Numbered from the stretch's first letter, positions 1 to 8,732 are shown. The stretch is 64,000 nucleotides of DNA from Roseitalea sp. MMSF_3546 (GCF_030732865.1 NZ_JASHKB010000003.1:173419-237418), one strand, 5' to 3'. Program-made: numbers and translations. Notes: generated from the letters alone by a model not told the origin.

Positions 1-1477
1 GCGCAACGCGCTGCGCCGCACGCGCGACAAGCTCGCCCTGCAAGGCTTTCCCTCCCAGGACTACGATCGGGAGTTGCTCGCCATCCACGCCAACGCGCTG
101 ATCGCCTCGATCAGCGCGGTGCCGCTGCTGATCATCCTGACCGCGTTCGCCGGCTTTTCCAGCGGCTTTGACTCGCGCATCGTCGCCTGGGCGCTGATCG
201 CCAACCTGCTCTATGTGGCCATGGGGCTGCTGTCCAAACGCTTCCTTGACCGCAAGGACAGGTCCGACCCGCGCTCCTGGCGGATGATCTTTCTTTTCGC
301 GCACGGGATCACCGGGTTTTCCTGGACCTATTTCGCGGTCAGCACCTGCACCGATTGCGGGGCCGAGGCGGCGCTGTTCTTCCAGGCTTCGGTGCTGCTG
401 ATCGCCATCGCGGCGACCGCGACCATCTGCTATGCGATCCGGTTTTCGATCCTGGCCGGCTTTTTCATTCCGGTGACGATCTTCGCGTTCGTTCATGTCG
501 GCAATTCCACCAACGGCATTCTGGCCTCGGCCATGCTGGTCTGCGCGCTGTTGTTCTTCACCTTCGTCGCCGAGCGGCTGAACAAGGCGTCGGTCGCCTC
601 GATCGCCTATCGCGCCGAGAACCAGGCGCTCATCGCCGAACTGGAGATGGCCAAGTCGATCTCGGACGAGGCGCGCCGGCGGGCCGAGGAGGCGAATCTT
701 GCCAAGTCGCGCTTTCTGGCCTCGATGAGCCATGAGCTGCGCACCCCGCTCAATGCCATTCTGGGCTTTTCCGAAGCCATGCAGAGCGAGATGCTCGGCC
801 CGATCGGCAACGAGACCTACAAGGGCTACGTTGCCGACGTGCACGCCTCGGGCAAGCATCTGCTCGAGCTGATCAACGAAATCCTCGATCTCAGCCGCAT
901 CGAGGCGGGCAAGTACGAACTGCGCGAGGAGGCGCTGCGGCTTACCGACGTCGCCGAGGACTGCATGGCGCTGGTGCGCATGAGGGCCAATCAGAAGAAC
1001 ATCACGCTCAAGCCGCAATTCCAGGAGGGGCTGTCGCGCATCCTGGCGGACGAACGGGCGCTTCGGCAGATCCTGCTCAACATGATGTCGAATGCGGTCA
1101 AGTTCACGCCGAGCGGCGGGACGATCGAGGTCAAGGTGGGCTGGACCGCAGCCGGCGGGCAATATGTCACGGTCAAGGACAACGGGCCCGGCATTGCGCA
1201 GGACGAGATCCCGGTCGTGCTGTCCGCCTTCGGCCAGGGGTCGATCGCCATCAAGAGCGCCGAACAGGGCACCGGGCTCGGTCTGCCGATCGTGCAGGCG
1301 CTGCTGGCCATGCACGGCGGGCGATTCGAGCTGAAGTCGAAACTGCGCGAGGGCACCGAGGCGACGGCCTTCTTTCCGCCGGCGCGCACGCTCGAGGCCC
1401 TGCCCGCCCAGCCGGTCGCCGAACCGCCGGCGCCCGGTCCCGCCGGCCGGCCGCGGCGGATGAAGCAGCCGGCCTGA
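1..1477 (+). CDS. Sensor histidine kinase, PleC/DivJ (PdhS) type; 5' end cut by window edge
   Basis: The reading frame is open to the left edge (codons in phase from base 2), so the true start lies outside the window; the TTG at 74 is only the first in-frame start codon inside. The visible part has several hydrophobic segments, giving a multi-pass N-terminal sensor, then a short coiled linker and a HisKA domain with the H-box FLASMSHELRTPLNAILGFS. An HATPase_c domain follows, with the N-box NMMSNAVKFTPSGG, the G1 box DNGPGIAQDEI and the G2 box GTGLGLPIVQ. The H-box resembles the PdhS group (PleC, DivJ), which in alphaproteobacteria phosphorylate or dephosphorylate DivK/PleD-type regulators to couple cell polarity with the cell cycle. 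No receiver domain is fused. The proline-rich tail after the kinase core looks disordered. The kinase call is firm; the cell-cycle role is inferred from the H-box only. Confidence 0.9.
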   Translation, partial: RNALRRTRDKLALQGFPSQDYDRELLAIHANALIASISAVPLLIILTAFAGFSSGFDSRIVAWALIANLLYVAMGLLSKRFLDRKDRSDPRSWRMIFLFAHGITGFSWTYFAVSTCTDCGAEAALFFQASVLLIAIAATATICYAIRFSILAGFFIPVTIFAFVHVGNSTNGILASAMLVCALLFFTFVAERLNKASVASIAYRAENQALIAELEMAKSISDEARRRAEEANLAKSRFLASMSHELRTPLNAILGFSEAMQSEMLGPIGNETYKGYVADVHASGKHLLELINEILDLSRIEAGKYELREEALRLTDVAEDCMALVRMRANQKNITLKPQFQEGLSRILADERALRQILLNMMSNAVKFTPSGGTIEVKVGWTAAGGQYVTVKDNGPGIAQDEIPVVLSAFGQGSIAIKSAEQGTGLGLPIVQALLAMHGGRFELKSKLREGTEATAFFPPARTLEALPAQPVAEPPAPGPAGRPRRMKQPA

Positions 1478-1498
1478 CGATCGCCGCGAACGAGCGAA

Positions 1499-2533
1499 TC
1501 AGTCCGGGTCCTTTTCGCTCACCCCGGCCTGGGCGAAGGTCGCCATGTTGGAATGGCACAACGCGGCGGCCTTGACGATGCCGGCGGCGAGGGCGGCGCC
1601 GGTCCCCTCGCCCAGCCGCATGCCAAGGTCGAGAAGCGGCGCCTTGCCGAGTCGCTCGACGAGCGCGCGATGGCCCGGCTCGGCGGAAACGTGTCCGATC
1701 AGGCAATGGTCGAGCGCATCGGGCCGAATGGCGTGCAGCACGGCGGCGGCGGCCGTCGCCACATAGCCATCGACGATGACCGGTATGCGCTCGGCGCGGG
1801 CGGCGAGGATCGCCCCGGCCATGGCGGCGAGTTCGCGCCCGCCGAGCCGGCGCAGAAGTTCGAGCGCATCGTCCAGATGCGCCCCGTGCAGTTGCACCGC
1901 GCGGGCTACCGCGTCGGTCTTGCGTGCCATGCCCGCGGCGTCGACGCCGGTTCCGGGGCCGACCCAGTCGGCCGCCGCGCCGCCATAAAGGCCGTGGCAC
2001 ACGGCGGCGGCGATCGTCGTGTTGCCGATGCCCATCTCGCCGATGCACAAAAGGTCGGTGCCGCCGGCGATCGCCTCCATGCCATAGGCCATGGTGGCAG
2101 CGCAGGTGACCTCGTCCATGGCCGGGCCCTGCGTGATGTCGCCGGTGGGAAAGTCGAGCGCCAGGTCGAAGACCTTCAGACCGAGATCATGGGCCACGCA
2201 GATCTGGTTGATCGCGGCGCCGCCGGCGGCGAAGTTCTCGACCATCTGGGCCGTCACCGACGCCGGATAGGGCGACACGCCCTGCGCGGTGACACCGTGA
2301 TTGCCGGCGAAGACGGCAACCAGCGGCCGGGTGACCGCCGGCGCCCGCCCGGTCCACGCGGCCAGCCATTCGGCGATCTCCTCGAGGCGGCCGAGCGAGC
2401 CGGCCGGCTTGGTCAGTTCGCCATTGCGGGCGCGGACGGCGGCGGCGGCCCGGGCATCGGGACCGGGCAGGTCTCGCAACAGCGCGCGAAAGTCGTCGAA
2501 AGGCAATCCGGTTGACACGAAGGCTCCTTGCAT
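1499..2533 (-). CDS. cobT: Nicotinate-nucleotide--dimethylbenzimidazole phosphoribosyltransferase
   Basis: CobT makes alpha-ribazole phosphate from nicotinate mononucleotide and 5,6-dimethylbenzimidazole, activating the lower ligand of cobalamin. The 344-residue length matches the family (about 340-350). Family motifs are present: the N-terminal LTKPAGSLGRLEE, GNHGVTAQGVS, GEMGIGNTT, and near the C-terminus RLGEGTGAAL, whose Glu (residue about 309) aligns with the catalytic base. The start is the ATG at 2533. The frame stays open upstream to 2890, but that part is arginine-rich, runs antisense through cobS and is not CobT-like. The gene is divergent from cobS, with about 100 bp between them. 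That gap is too short for a normal cobalamin riboswitch and none was recognised. Confidence 0.95.
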   Translation of the reverse strand: MQGAFVSTGLPFDDFRALLRDLPGPDARAAAAVRARNGELTKPAGSLGRLEEIAEWLAAWTGRAPAVTRPLVAVFAGNHGVTAQGVSPYPASVTAQMVENFAAGGAAINQICVAHDLGLKVFDLALDFPTGDITQGPAMDEVTCAATMAYGMEAIAGGTDLLCIGEMGIGNTTIAAAVCHGLYGGAAADWVGPGTGVDAAGMARKTDAVARAVQLHGAHLDDALELLRRLGGRELAAMAGAILAARAERIPVIVDGYVATAAAAVLHAIRPDALDHCLIGHVSAEPGHRALVERLGKAPLLDLGMRLGEGTGAALAAGIVKAAALCHSNMATFAQAGVSEKDPD

Positions 2534-2632
2534 TGGGGTAATCGAACCGCAGGCCGATGGCCGGGCGCAGTTGGACCATCGCGGCCGGCCATGTAAAGCC
2601 TGCAACTTCGAGACCATGCAAACGGACCCGTC

Positions 2633-3418
2633 ATGACCAGCCTGCCCGACCGTTCCTCGATCATGCGTGCGCTCGCCTTCCTGAGCCGGTTTCCGGTCGC
2701 CGGGCGCCATTTCGAAGGGGCCGGGCCCGGCCGGACGGCCCGGGACGCGGCCGCATTTCCGCTCGCGGGCGCGATCATCGCCCTGCCCGGCGCAGCCGCG
2801 ATCGCGCTCTTTTCGCTGCTCGGCGCCACCGCGCTGCTTGCGGCGGCGCTGGCGGTGACCGCCACGATCGCGGTGACCGGCGCGCTGCACGAGGACGGGC
2901 TGGGCGACACGGCCGACGGGTTCGGCGGCGGCACCGATGCCGAGGGCCGCCTCGCCATCATGAAGGACTCGCGCGTTGGCGCCTATGGCGTGCTCGCCCT
3001 CACCGCGAGCGTGCTCTTGCGCACGCTGGCGCTCGGCGCGCTGATCGGCGGGGCCGGTGCCATCGGGGCCGCGCTCGCCTTTATCGGCGTTCAGGCGGGA
3101 TCGCGCGCCGCGCTTGTCTGGTACTGGTCCGAACTGCCGCCGGCGCGCGATGACGGGGTCGCCGCCGGCGCCGGCCAGCCGGCCGATGATGCTGTCTCCG
3201 GTGCGCTGCTCGCCGGGGCGGCGCTGTTTGCGGCCCTGGGGCTCCTGACCGCGGGCTTGCTGCCGACCCTGCTTGCCCTCGTCTTCGCCGCAGCCTCGCT
3301 GGCCGCGTTTTCGCGGATCAGCCGGCGGCTGATCGACGGGCAGACCGGCGACACCATCGGCGCGGCCGAGCAGATCGCCCAGCTCGCGCTGCTGGTCGGC
3401 CTTGCAATGGCGCCGTGA
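2633..3418 (+). CDS. cobS: Adenosylcobinamide-GDP ribazoletransferase (cobalamin synthase)
   Basis: CobS is the integral membrane enzyme that joins adenosylcobinamide-GDP to alpha-ribazole (or its phosphate), the last assembly step of cobalamin. The 261-residue product is mostly hydrophobic. It has the family signature HEDGLGDTADGFGGG at about residues 86-100, an acidic metal-binding motif, followed by the DSRVGAYG motif, and then further membrane segments. It works directly with the product of the divergent cobT, so the two probably share control in the intergenic region. The start at 2633 gives a normal length; an internal ATG ten codons later is possible. Confidence 0.93.
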   Translation: MTSLPDRSSIMRALAFLSRFPVAGRHFEGAGPGRTARDAAAFPLAGAIIALPGAAAIALFSLLGATALLAAALAVTATIAVTGALHEDGLGDTADGFGGGTDAEGRLAIMKDSRVGAYGVLALTASVLLRTLALGALIGGAGAIGAALAFIGVQAGSRAALVWYWSELPPARDDGVAAGAGQPADDAVSGALLAGAALFAALGLLTAGLLPTLLALVFAAASLAAFSRISRRLIDGQTGDTIGAAEQIAQLALLVGLAMAP

Positions 3419-3474
3419 AGGGCCATTTGAGCGCGGTAACGTTGCGGAGCCAGCCAGAGCCTTGCGGAGCCAGA

Positions 3475-3714
3475 ATGTCCGAACCGATCCAATCGCCCTG
3501 CATTCTGGTCTGCTCCATCGACACGGAGACCGGCTATTGCTTCGGATGCGGGCGCACGGGCGAGGAAATCGCCGCGTGGACGCAACTGACGCCCGAACAG
3601 CGCCGCGCCGTCATGGACGCGCTGGCCGGCCGGCTGGCGACGATCACCCGCAAGCCCCGGCGGCAGACCCGCCGGCGACGGATCGCCGAAGGCCGCGCCA
3701 GGGACAGCGGCTGA
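3475..3714 (+). CDS. DUF1289 family small cysteine-rich protein
   Basis: The 79-residue protein begins MSEPIQSPCILVCSID and has the DUF1289 pattern of spaced cysteines (SPC, VC, YCFGCGR) followed by helix EEIAAWTQLTPEQRR. The arrangement suggests metal binding; the family has no established function that I know of. The C-terminus is very basic (RKPRRQTRRRR). The start is fixed by GGAG at 3466-3469, five bases before ATG 3475; a longer frame from 3415 lacks similarity. The 12-base string TTGCGGAGCCAG occurs twice just upstream (3442 and 3462), so the ribosome-binding region is duplicated. It lies 56 bp after cobS and is probably in the same transcript. Confidence 0.85.
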   Translation: MSEPIQSPCILVCSIDTETGYCFGCGRTGEEIAAWTQLTPEQRRAVMDALAGRLATITRKPRRQTRRRRIAEGRARDSG

Positions 3715-3747
3715 CAGTACACCGCAACAGGACGCCAGAGCCGACCC

Positions 3748-4440
3748 ATGTTCTACCTTGCCATCATCGTCATCGGCGTTTCGCTGGTGGTCCTGTTCGC
3801 CATGGGCGAGACCGGCACGCTGGCCGGGCTCGGCGGCGATCAGATCGCGAGCCTGGTCTTTCTGGGCCTAGTCGGCGCGCTCGTCGCCTCGGGACTGATC
3901 GCCGGGCGCCAGCGGCTGACGACCCTGGCACGCCAGTTGCTCGTTTGGGTCGGCATCGTGATCGCGCTGGTTGCCGGCTATGAATATCGCTTCGAGCTGC
4001 AGAACGTCGCCAGCCGTGTCAGCGCCGGGCTTATCCCCGGCGCGCCGATGACGGCGACCGATGCCGAGGGCGGCCAGATCGTAACGATCAGCCGCAACCG
4101 GCGCCATTTCTCGACATCAGCGCGCGTCAATGGCGCCGAACTGCGCTTCATCGTCGACACCGGCGCCAGCACCGTCGTGCTGACCCACGAGGATGCCGCC
4201 GAAGTGGGCTTTGCCACCGAAACGCTCGACTACGCCGTTCCGGTCGCCACGGCCAATGGCATGACGCGGGCCGCGCCGGTGCGGATCGAGCGCATGGAAG
4301 TGGGCGGCATCGTGCGCACCGACGTCGCGGCGCTGGTCGCCGAACAGGGCCAGCTGTTCGAGAACCTTCTTGGCATGAACTTCCTGGACACGCTGGCCGG
4401 CTTCGAGGTGCGCGGCGACCGGCTCATCCTGCGCGACTAG
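3748..4440 (+). CDS. Membrane-anchored retropepsin-like aspartic protease (TIGR02281 type)
   Basis: The 230-residue protein has two or three N-terminal hydrophobic segments (about residues 2-18, 33-52 and 64-78), then a soluble domain with the single aspartic-protease motif IVDTGAS (Asp137-Thr-Gly-Ala) and a hydrophobic return motif near LLGMNFLDTL. Proteins of this shape are clan AA, homodimeric retropepsin-like proteases; the catalytic domain should lie in the periplasm. In Caulobacter, PerP is a protease of this general type that cleaves the polarity factor PodJ, so a polarity role is possible, but it is only inferred from the fold and from a PleC-like kinase 2.3 kb away. The gene ends tail to tail with the TauE/SafE gene, and the two stop codons overlap within CTAG. 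Confidence 0.87.
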   Translation: MFYLAIIVIGVSLVVLFAMGETGTLAGLGGDQIASLVFLGLVGALVASGLIAGRQRLTTLARQLLVWVGIVIALVAGYEYRFELQNVASRVSAGLIPGAPMTATDAEGGQIVTISRNRRHFSTSARVNGAELRFIVDTGASTVVLTHEDAAEVGFATETLDYAVPVATANGMTRAAPVRIERMEVGGIVRTDVAALVAEQGQLFENLLGMNFLDTLAGFEVRGDRLILRD

Positions 4441-5261
4441 CTTGAGACGGCGCTGACAACGAAGCGCGCGGCGACCACGAACATGAACACGCCGAAGGCC
4501 AGCTCGAGCTGGCGCTTTTGCAGCCGGTGGGCAATGCGCACACCCAGCGGCGCCACCGCGAGCGTCACCGGGATGATCACCGCGACGGCCAGCCAGTTGA
4601 CATGGCCGGTCGACAGCGGCGGCAGCCCGGGCGCCCCCCAGCCCGCCCACATGGCGCCGAACAGGCCCGGAATCGAGATCAGCACGCCGACGCCCGACGA
4701 TGTCGCCACCGCCTGCAGGATCGGGCGGCCGTAGAGCGTCATGAAGGTGTTGTTCATCACCCCGCCGCCAATGCCCATCAGCGCCGACACAAAACCGATG
4801 ATGGCGCCCGCCGCGAACCGTCCGGCGGGTCCGGGCAGGTCGTCGGCGATCTGCCAGCCGTGCCGGGCGAAGACGAGCTTGATGCCGACGGCGACGGCAA
4901 TCACCGCAAAGACGATCTGCAGGCCGGCCGCCGAGATCGAGGCGAAGACGAGCGCTGCGACGGCCACGCCTGCGGGAACGGCGAGCAGATAGGTGCGCAA
5001 CAGCGCCATGTCGACGGTGCCGCGCGCCCGGTGCGAGGCAAACGAGCGCAGCGAGGTCGGCACGATGATGGCCAGCGAGGTGCCGACGGCCAGATGCATG
5101 CGCACCGCCTCGTCGATCTGAAGGAAGCCGAAAAGCTGGTAGAAGACCGGCACGAGGATCGCCCCGCCGCCAATGCCGAACACGCCGGCGAGCAGCCCGG
5201 CGACGAGCCCGGCCGCGGCCAAAGCGAGGGCAAGGGGGGCGATGGTGGCGATCTCGGCCAA
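4437..5261 (-). CDS. TauE/SafE family sulfite or sulfonate exporter
   Basis: The product is a 274-residue polytopic membrane protein with the duplicated glycine-rich TauE/SafE signatures: GVFGIGGGAILVPVFYQLFG in the first half and LMGIGGGVMNNTFMTLYGRP in the second. Family members export sulfite, sulfoacetate or similar anions. The start is placed at TTG 5261, where GGAAGG lies 10-12 bases upstream and the first membrane helix begins soon after. The frame stays open to 5585, but that extension is arginine/serine-rich, antisense-like and overlaps dusA. The substrate cannot be told from sequence; no sulfonate genes are adjacent. Confidence 0.88.
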   Translation of the reverse strand: MAEIATIAPLALALAAAGLVAGLLAGVFGIGGGAILVPVFYQLFGFLQIDEAVRMHLAVGTSLAIIVPTSLRSFASHRARGTVDMALLRTYLLAVPAGVAVAALVFASISAAGLQIVFAVIAVAVGIKLVFARHGWQIADDLPGPAGRFAAGAIIGFVSALMGIGGGVMNNTFMTLYGRPILQAVATSSGVGVLISIPGLFGAMWAGWGAPGLPPLSTGHVNWLAVAVIIPVTLAVAPLGVRIAHRLQKRQLELAFGVFMFVVAARFVVSAVSS

Positions 5262-5358
5262 GGCGAGGCGACCCTTCCGGCGTGTTGCAGACCCCTTGAT
5301 CGGCCGGCACACGGGTCCAGGCAAGCCGCCGGCCGTGGCAAACGGTTCGGTCTGCCGC

Positions 5359-6366
5359 TCAGGCGGCGATGCGCTCGGCGTCGCAGACCGCCTCGTACGC
5401 CCGGCGCAGAACATCGCCGTCGGCGTCCGGACGCGGGCCCTGTTCGGAGAGGATGCGGCGCCAGCGGCGGGCCCCGGGCCGGCCGTGGAACAGGCCGACC
5501 ATGTGGCGCGTGACGTGCGCGGCGCGTCCGCCCCCGGCGACGTGCCGGTCGACATGGGCGGCCATGGTCGCGACGACGGCGGCAAGATCGGGCGCCGGTC
5601 CGGTGTCGCCGTACAATGCGCGGTCGATCTCGGCCAGCATCGCCGGTGTCTGATAGGCGGCGCGGCCGATCATGACGCCGTCCATCACCGCCAGCTGCGC
5701 ACGCGCGCCAGCGAGTGTGGCGATGCCGCCATTGATGCCGATGAAGCGGCCCGGGCGATCGCGCTTGAGCGCGTGGACGAGCGCGTGGTCGAGCGGCGGG
5801 ACGTCGCGGTTCTGCTTCGGGCTCAGCCCTTCGAGCCAGGCCTTGCGCGCATGCACCCACAGCGCGTCGGCGCCGGCCTCGAACACGCGCCCGGCGAGAT
5901 CCCACAGCGCCGTGCGCGGGTCCTGGTCGTCGACCCCGATGCGGCACTTGACGGTCACGGGCACCGTGCCTGCCGCCTGCTTCATCGCGGCGACGCAGCG
6001 CGCGACCAGTTCGGGCCGGCGCATCAGGCAGGCGCCGAAGGTGCCCGACTGCACCCGGTCGGACGGGCAGCCGACATTGAGGTTGATCTCGTCGAAACCG
6101 TGCGCCGCGCAGATGCGCGTGGCTTCGCCCAGCTTCTCGGGCTCGCTGCCGCCGAGCTGGACGGCAAGCGGATGCTCGCACGGATCGAAACGCAGAAGCC
6201 GGCCGCGATCGCCATGGATCACCGCATCGGCAACGACCATCTCCGTATAGAGCAGTGCCCGCCGCGAAAGCTGGCGGTGGAACAGGCGGCAATGCCGGTC
6301 CGTCCAGTCCATCATCGGCGCGACGGCCAGGATTTTGCCGTTGTCTTTCAGTGATTTATGATACAT
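5359..6366 (-). CDS. dusA: tRNA dihydrouridine(20/20a) synthase DusA
   Basis: DusA is an FMN enzyme that reduces uridine 20/20a in the D-loop of tRNA. The 335-residue protein opens with the TIM-barrel motif VAPMMDWTDRHCR, typical of DusA rather than DusB, and carries the Dus active-site motif NLNVGCPSDRVQSGTFGACL with catalytic Cys at about residue 100. MKQAAGTVPVTVKCRIGVD and the FMN-phosphate region GVMIGRAAYQTP follow. Length and motif order are normal. The start ATG at 6366 leaves a short N-terminal extension before the barrel, as in relatives. It is monocistronic or followed by the TauE/SafE gene 97 bp downstream. Confidence 0.94.
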   Translation of the reverse strand: MYHKSLKDNGKILAVAPMMDWTDRHCRLFHRQLSRRALLYTEMVVADAVIHGDRGRLLRFDPCEHPLAVQLGGSEPEKLGEATRICAAHGFDEINLNVGCPSDRVQSGTFGACLMRRPELVARCVAAMKQAAGTVPVTVKCRIGVDDQDPRTALWDLAGRVFEAGADALWVHARKAWLEGLSPKQNRDVPPLDHALVHALKRDRPGRFIGINGGIATLAGARAQLAVMDGVMIGRAAYQTPAMLAEIDRALYGDTGPAPDLAAVVATMAAHVDRHVAGGGRAAHVTRHMVGLFHGRPGARRWRRILSEQGPRPDADGDVLRRAYEAVCDAERIAA

Positions 6367-6757
6367 TTCAAAGTTATCGATTCACGAATGCCGGGCACTG
6401 AAATGGACGTGACTGGACGCATTTGTACCCCGCTTGATCGCTCAGTGCACGCCAATTGCGCACCGTTGTCGGGCACCGCTCGGCATGAAGACCATCTTCA
6501 AGGCGAGTCAATGGCATTGGCGCGCGCAGGTTCATGCGTGATCATCACAAGGCCAATGCCGAGATCGGCCTGCGACAGTCTCATCAACTGCAGGGTCTGC
6601 GCCTGGTGATCGTGCCGGCCGCCATTGTAGAAGACCCCATTCTGCCGAGCAGGTTTGGGTCAAGGCCAGGGATCTTGGCGGCGGGCGAGCTCAATGGGAC
6701 GTAGGAGCGGCATGGTCGCGGGACGGGGTCGGGCGGTGTTGGCCGGCCGCAGGCCGA
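6367..6757. other. 391-bp intergenic region, possible gene remnant
   Basis: No convincing gene. Short frames exist on both strands. On the minus strand, roughly 6520-6630, an in-frame stretch reads like protein (FYNGGRHDHQAQTLQLMRLS, then QADLGIGLVMITHEP) but has no clear start and cannot be assigned to a family. It could be a decayed reading frame. The region must also hold the dusA promoter next to 6366, where the sequence becomes AT-rich (TTTATGATACATTTCAAAGTTATC). No tRNA fold or terminator stands out. Confidence 0.35.
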
Positions 6758-7378
6758 TCACCGTTCGGTCGCGCCTTTGCCGGCAAGGATGCGTTCGCGG
6801 AACCGGGCGATGCGGGCAAGGCGCGTTTCGGACTTCTTCGCGCCGTTGAGGTTGATGACATAGCTCGTCTGCCGCCCTGGCGTCAGCGCATGAAAGGCGT
6901 CCGCGAGCTCGGCATCGGCGGCAAGGGCCTCGGCCAGTTCGTCGGGCCAGTCGAGCGTGCTGTGGCGCCTTGATGGCCTCCTGCCAGCCTCGGCATGGCC
7001 CATCGCCTGCGCAAGGTAAGACAGGATGATCGGCGCCATCGTCTCGACCCGGACATCATCGGCAAAGCGGATCATGTCGGGATGCGGAGTGTTTGGGCCT
7101 TGTCGCTCGAGTATGCCCTCGGGGTCGCTCATCAGCGCAGCGTCAAAGAAGCTGAGCCGGAAATCGCCGCGAAACGCACCGATGATGGCGATGTTGCGGC
7201 CGGCATGCATGTAGCACGGATGCGCCCATTTCACCGTCTCGACGAGCCCGGCATCAAGGCATATGCGCCGCAACGCCCGCAGGCCGACGATCCAGCGCCG
7301 CGTCGAGCAATCGGACGTTGCAAAGCGTTCGCAACGTCCGCAGCCCTTGACGAAATAGTCCTCGATATCGGTGATCAT
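6758..7378 (-). CDS. YdeI/OmdA family protein with N-terminal DUF1801-like domain
   Basis: The 206-residue protein has an N-terminal DUF1801-like domain (KWAHPCYMHAGRNIAIIGAF, with the typical lysine-tryptophan-proline-tyrosine pattern) and a C-terminal OmdA region (ALAADAELADAFHALTPGRQ then TSYVINLNGAKKSETRLARI). This is the two-part layout of YdeI proteins, described in the literature as linked to resistance to peptides and bacteriocins; the biochemical activity is not established. It is the last gene of the leftward TetR-headed cluster, 68 bp after the DUF1428 gene, so co-transcription is possible but not certain. Confidence 0.85.
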   Translation of the reverse strand: MITDIEDYFVKGCGRCERFATSDCSTRRWIVGLRALRRICLDAGLVETVKWAHPCYMHAGRNIAIIGAFRGDFRLSFFDAALMSDPEGILERQGPNTPHPDMIRFADDVRVETMAPIILSYLAQAMGHAEAGRRPSRRHSTLDWPDELAEALAADAELADAFHALTPGRQTSYVINLNGAKKSETRLARIARFRERILAGKGATER

Positions 7379-7446
7379 CGGTGCCTCGCGCGGATGGGCC
7401 GAGCCGCCTCAGGACCGAGTCGGCAGGGCCCGACGCGCCCGACGCT

Positions 7447-7800
7447 TCATGACTGCATGACCACTTCGAACCCGCCATAGATCAGGCGCTTGCCGTCGAA
7501 CGGCATCGGATTGGCATCGGGCGCCATGCGCGGGTCCTCCATCGCCTTGGCCCAGCCGGCATCGCGCGCCGCCTTGTCGGGCCAGGCCACCCAGGAGAAG
7601 ACGACGGTCTCGCCCGGCGCGGCCTTGACCGCCATCTTCATCGAGGTCACCTCGCCGTCGGGCACGTCATCGCCCCAGCAATCGACGACCGCGGTCGCGC
7701 CGTGCTCCTTGAACACCTCGGCCATCGCCCGCGAATGGGCGACAAACGCGTCCTTGTTGTCCTCGGACACCGCGCACAGCATGCCATCCACATAGCTCAT
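7447..7800 (-). CDS. DUF1428 family protein
   Basis: The 117-residue protein matches DUF1428 (YbaA-like), a ferredoxin-like alpha-beta fold. Visible landmarks are MSYVDGMLCAVSEDNKDAF at the start, VVDCWGDDVPDGEVTSMKMA in the middle, the VVFSWVAWPDKAARDAG stretch, and MPFDGKRLIYGGFEVV at the end. Function is unknown; family members are often found beside AHSA1 and VOC genes, as here. It lies 15 bp after the VOC gene and belongs to the same operon. The start ATG at 7800 follows an AGGGAG-like ribosome-binding site. Confidence 0.88.
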   Translation of the reverse strand: MSYVDGMLCAVSEDNKDAFVAHSRAMAEVFKEHGATAVVDCWGDDVPDGEVTSMKMAVKAAPGETVVFSWVAWPDKAARDAGWAKAMEDPRMAPDANPMPFDGKRLIYGGFEVVMQS

Positions 7801-7815
7801 GATCGTTACTCCCTG

Positions 7816-8316
7816 TCAGCTTCCATGTTGCGTTGCATTATCGGCAAACGCCGCCTCCAGGGCGGCGATATCGATCTTTCTCATCGTCATCATGGCGTCG
7901 AACACGCGCCTGGCGCCGTCGCGGTCGGGACCGGTCGTCATTTCCATCAGCCGCTTCGGCGTGATCTGCCATGAGTGGCCCCAGCGATCCTTGCACCAGC
8001 CGCACTGGCTCTGCTGGCCGCCATTGCCGACGATCGCGTTCCAATAGCGATCGGTTTCCTCCTGATCGTCGGTCATCACCATGAAGCTGACGGCCTGGTT
8101 CGGCGTGAAGGCCGGACCGCCGTTCAAACCCAGAAACGGCCGGCCGAGTACGGTGAATTCCACGGTCAGTTCGGCGCCGGCCCCTCCGTCCGGAAAGTCG
8201 CCGGGCGCAAGATTGATGCGGTCCACCCGGCTGTCGGGGAAGGTCGCGGCGTAAAAGGCCGCCGCCTTGCCCGCTTCGCCATGGCCGAACCACAGGCATG
8301 TGACGAGGTCGCTCAT
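7816..8316 (-). CDS. PhnB-like VOC superfamily protein
   Basis: A 166-residue member of the vicinal-oxygen-chelate fold, PhnB-like (often labelled 3-demethylubiquinone-9 3-methyltransferase-like). It starts [20 protein letters not shown], continues with [20 protein letters not shown], and ends with the family's [17 protein letters not shown] region, CGWCKDRWG included. Such proteins bind small ligands or divalent metals, but no substrate can be read from sequence. Its start overlaps the stop of the SRPBCC gene by four bases (ATGA type), indicating translational coupling. Confidence 0.87.
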   Translation of the reverse strand: MSDLVTCLWFGHGEAGKAAAFYAATFPDSRVDRINLAPGDFPDGGAGAELTVEFTVLGRPFLGLNGGPAFTPNQAVSFMVMTDDQEETDRYWNAIVGNGGQQSQCGWCKDRWGHSWQITPKRLMEMTTGPDRDGARRVFDAMMTMRKIDIAALEAAFADNATQHGS

Positions 8317-8732
8317 GCGGCGTTCCCCCGAACGTAGGCCGCGTAGTTGTCGAGGATCGCCTGCCAGCCATCGCGCTGCATCGCGGCAGGATGGGCCAAA
8401 TCGGGATCGAAGACGGTGCGCACGCGGGTGCCGTCCGCCTGCCGTTCGAAGGTGGTCCGGGCGCGGCGGCCGTCATCGAGGCGCAGGGTCAGGGCGCGTT
8501 CGGGGTCGACCTCGTCATAGGTGCCGGCGAAGTCGAACCCCGCCGAGCCGTCACGGGCCTGCATGCGGGCGTTGTGGGTGCCGCCGACGCGCAGGTCGAC
8601 CTGCGCCGACGGGCAGCACCATTGCGGGCTGGCGAAGTTCCATTGGGTGATGGCGTCCGGTGAGGTGAACGCCTGCCACGCCGTGGCGGGCGGAACGGGA
8701 ACGTGGGTTTCGATGGTGATCGGTCCGGTCAT
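8313..8732 (-). CDS. AHSA1/SRPBCC domain protein
   Basis: A 139-residue START-like protein of the AHSA1 (activator of Hsp90 ATPase homologue 1-like) group. It has the N-terminal [19 protein letters not shown], the [14 protein letters not shown] loop seen in many bacterial members, the [20 protein letters not shown] strand pair, and the C-terminal helix [14 protein letters not shown]. These proteins form a hydrophobic ligand cavity. It sits between two VOC genes, spaced 12 bp from the upstream one and overlapping the downstream one, so the trio is one translational unit. Ligand unknown. Confidence 0.88.
   Translation of the reverse strand: MTGPITIETHVPVPPATAWQAFTSPDAITQWNFASPQWCCPSAQVDLRVGGTHNARMQARDGSAGFDFAGTYDEVDPERALTLRLDDGRRARTTFERQADGTRVRTVFDPDLAHPAAMQRDGWQAILDNYAAYVRGNAA

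Noticed and set aside
2534..2632. Possible cobalamin riboswitch between cobT and cobS
   Set aside because: Only about 100 bp are available and no B12-box-like sequence was found; divergent promoters explain the gap.
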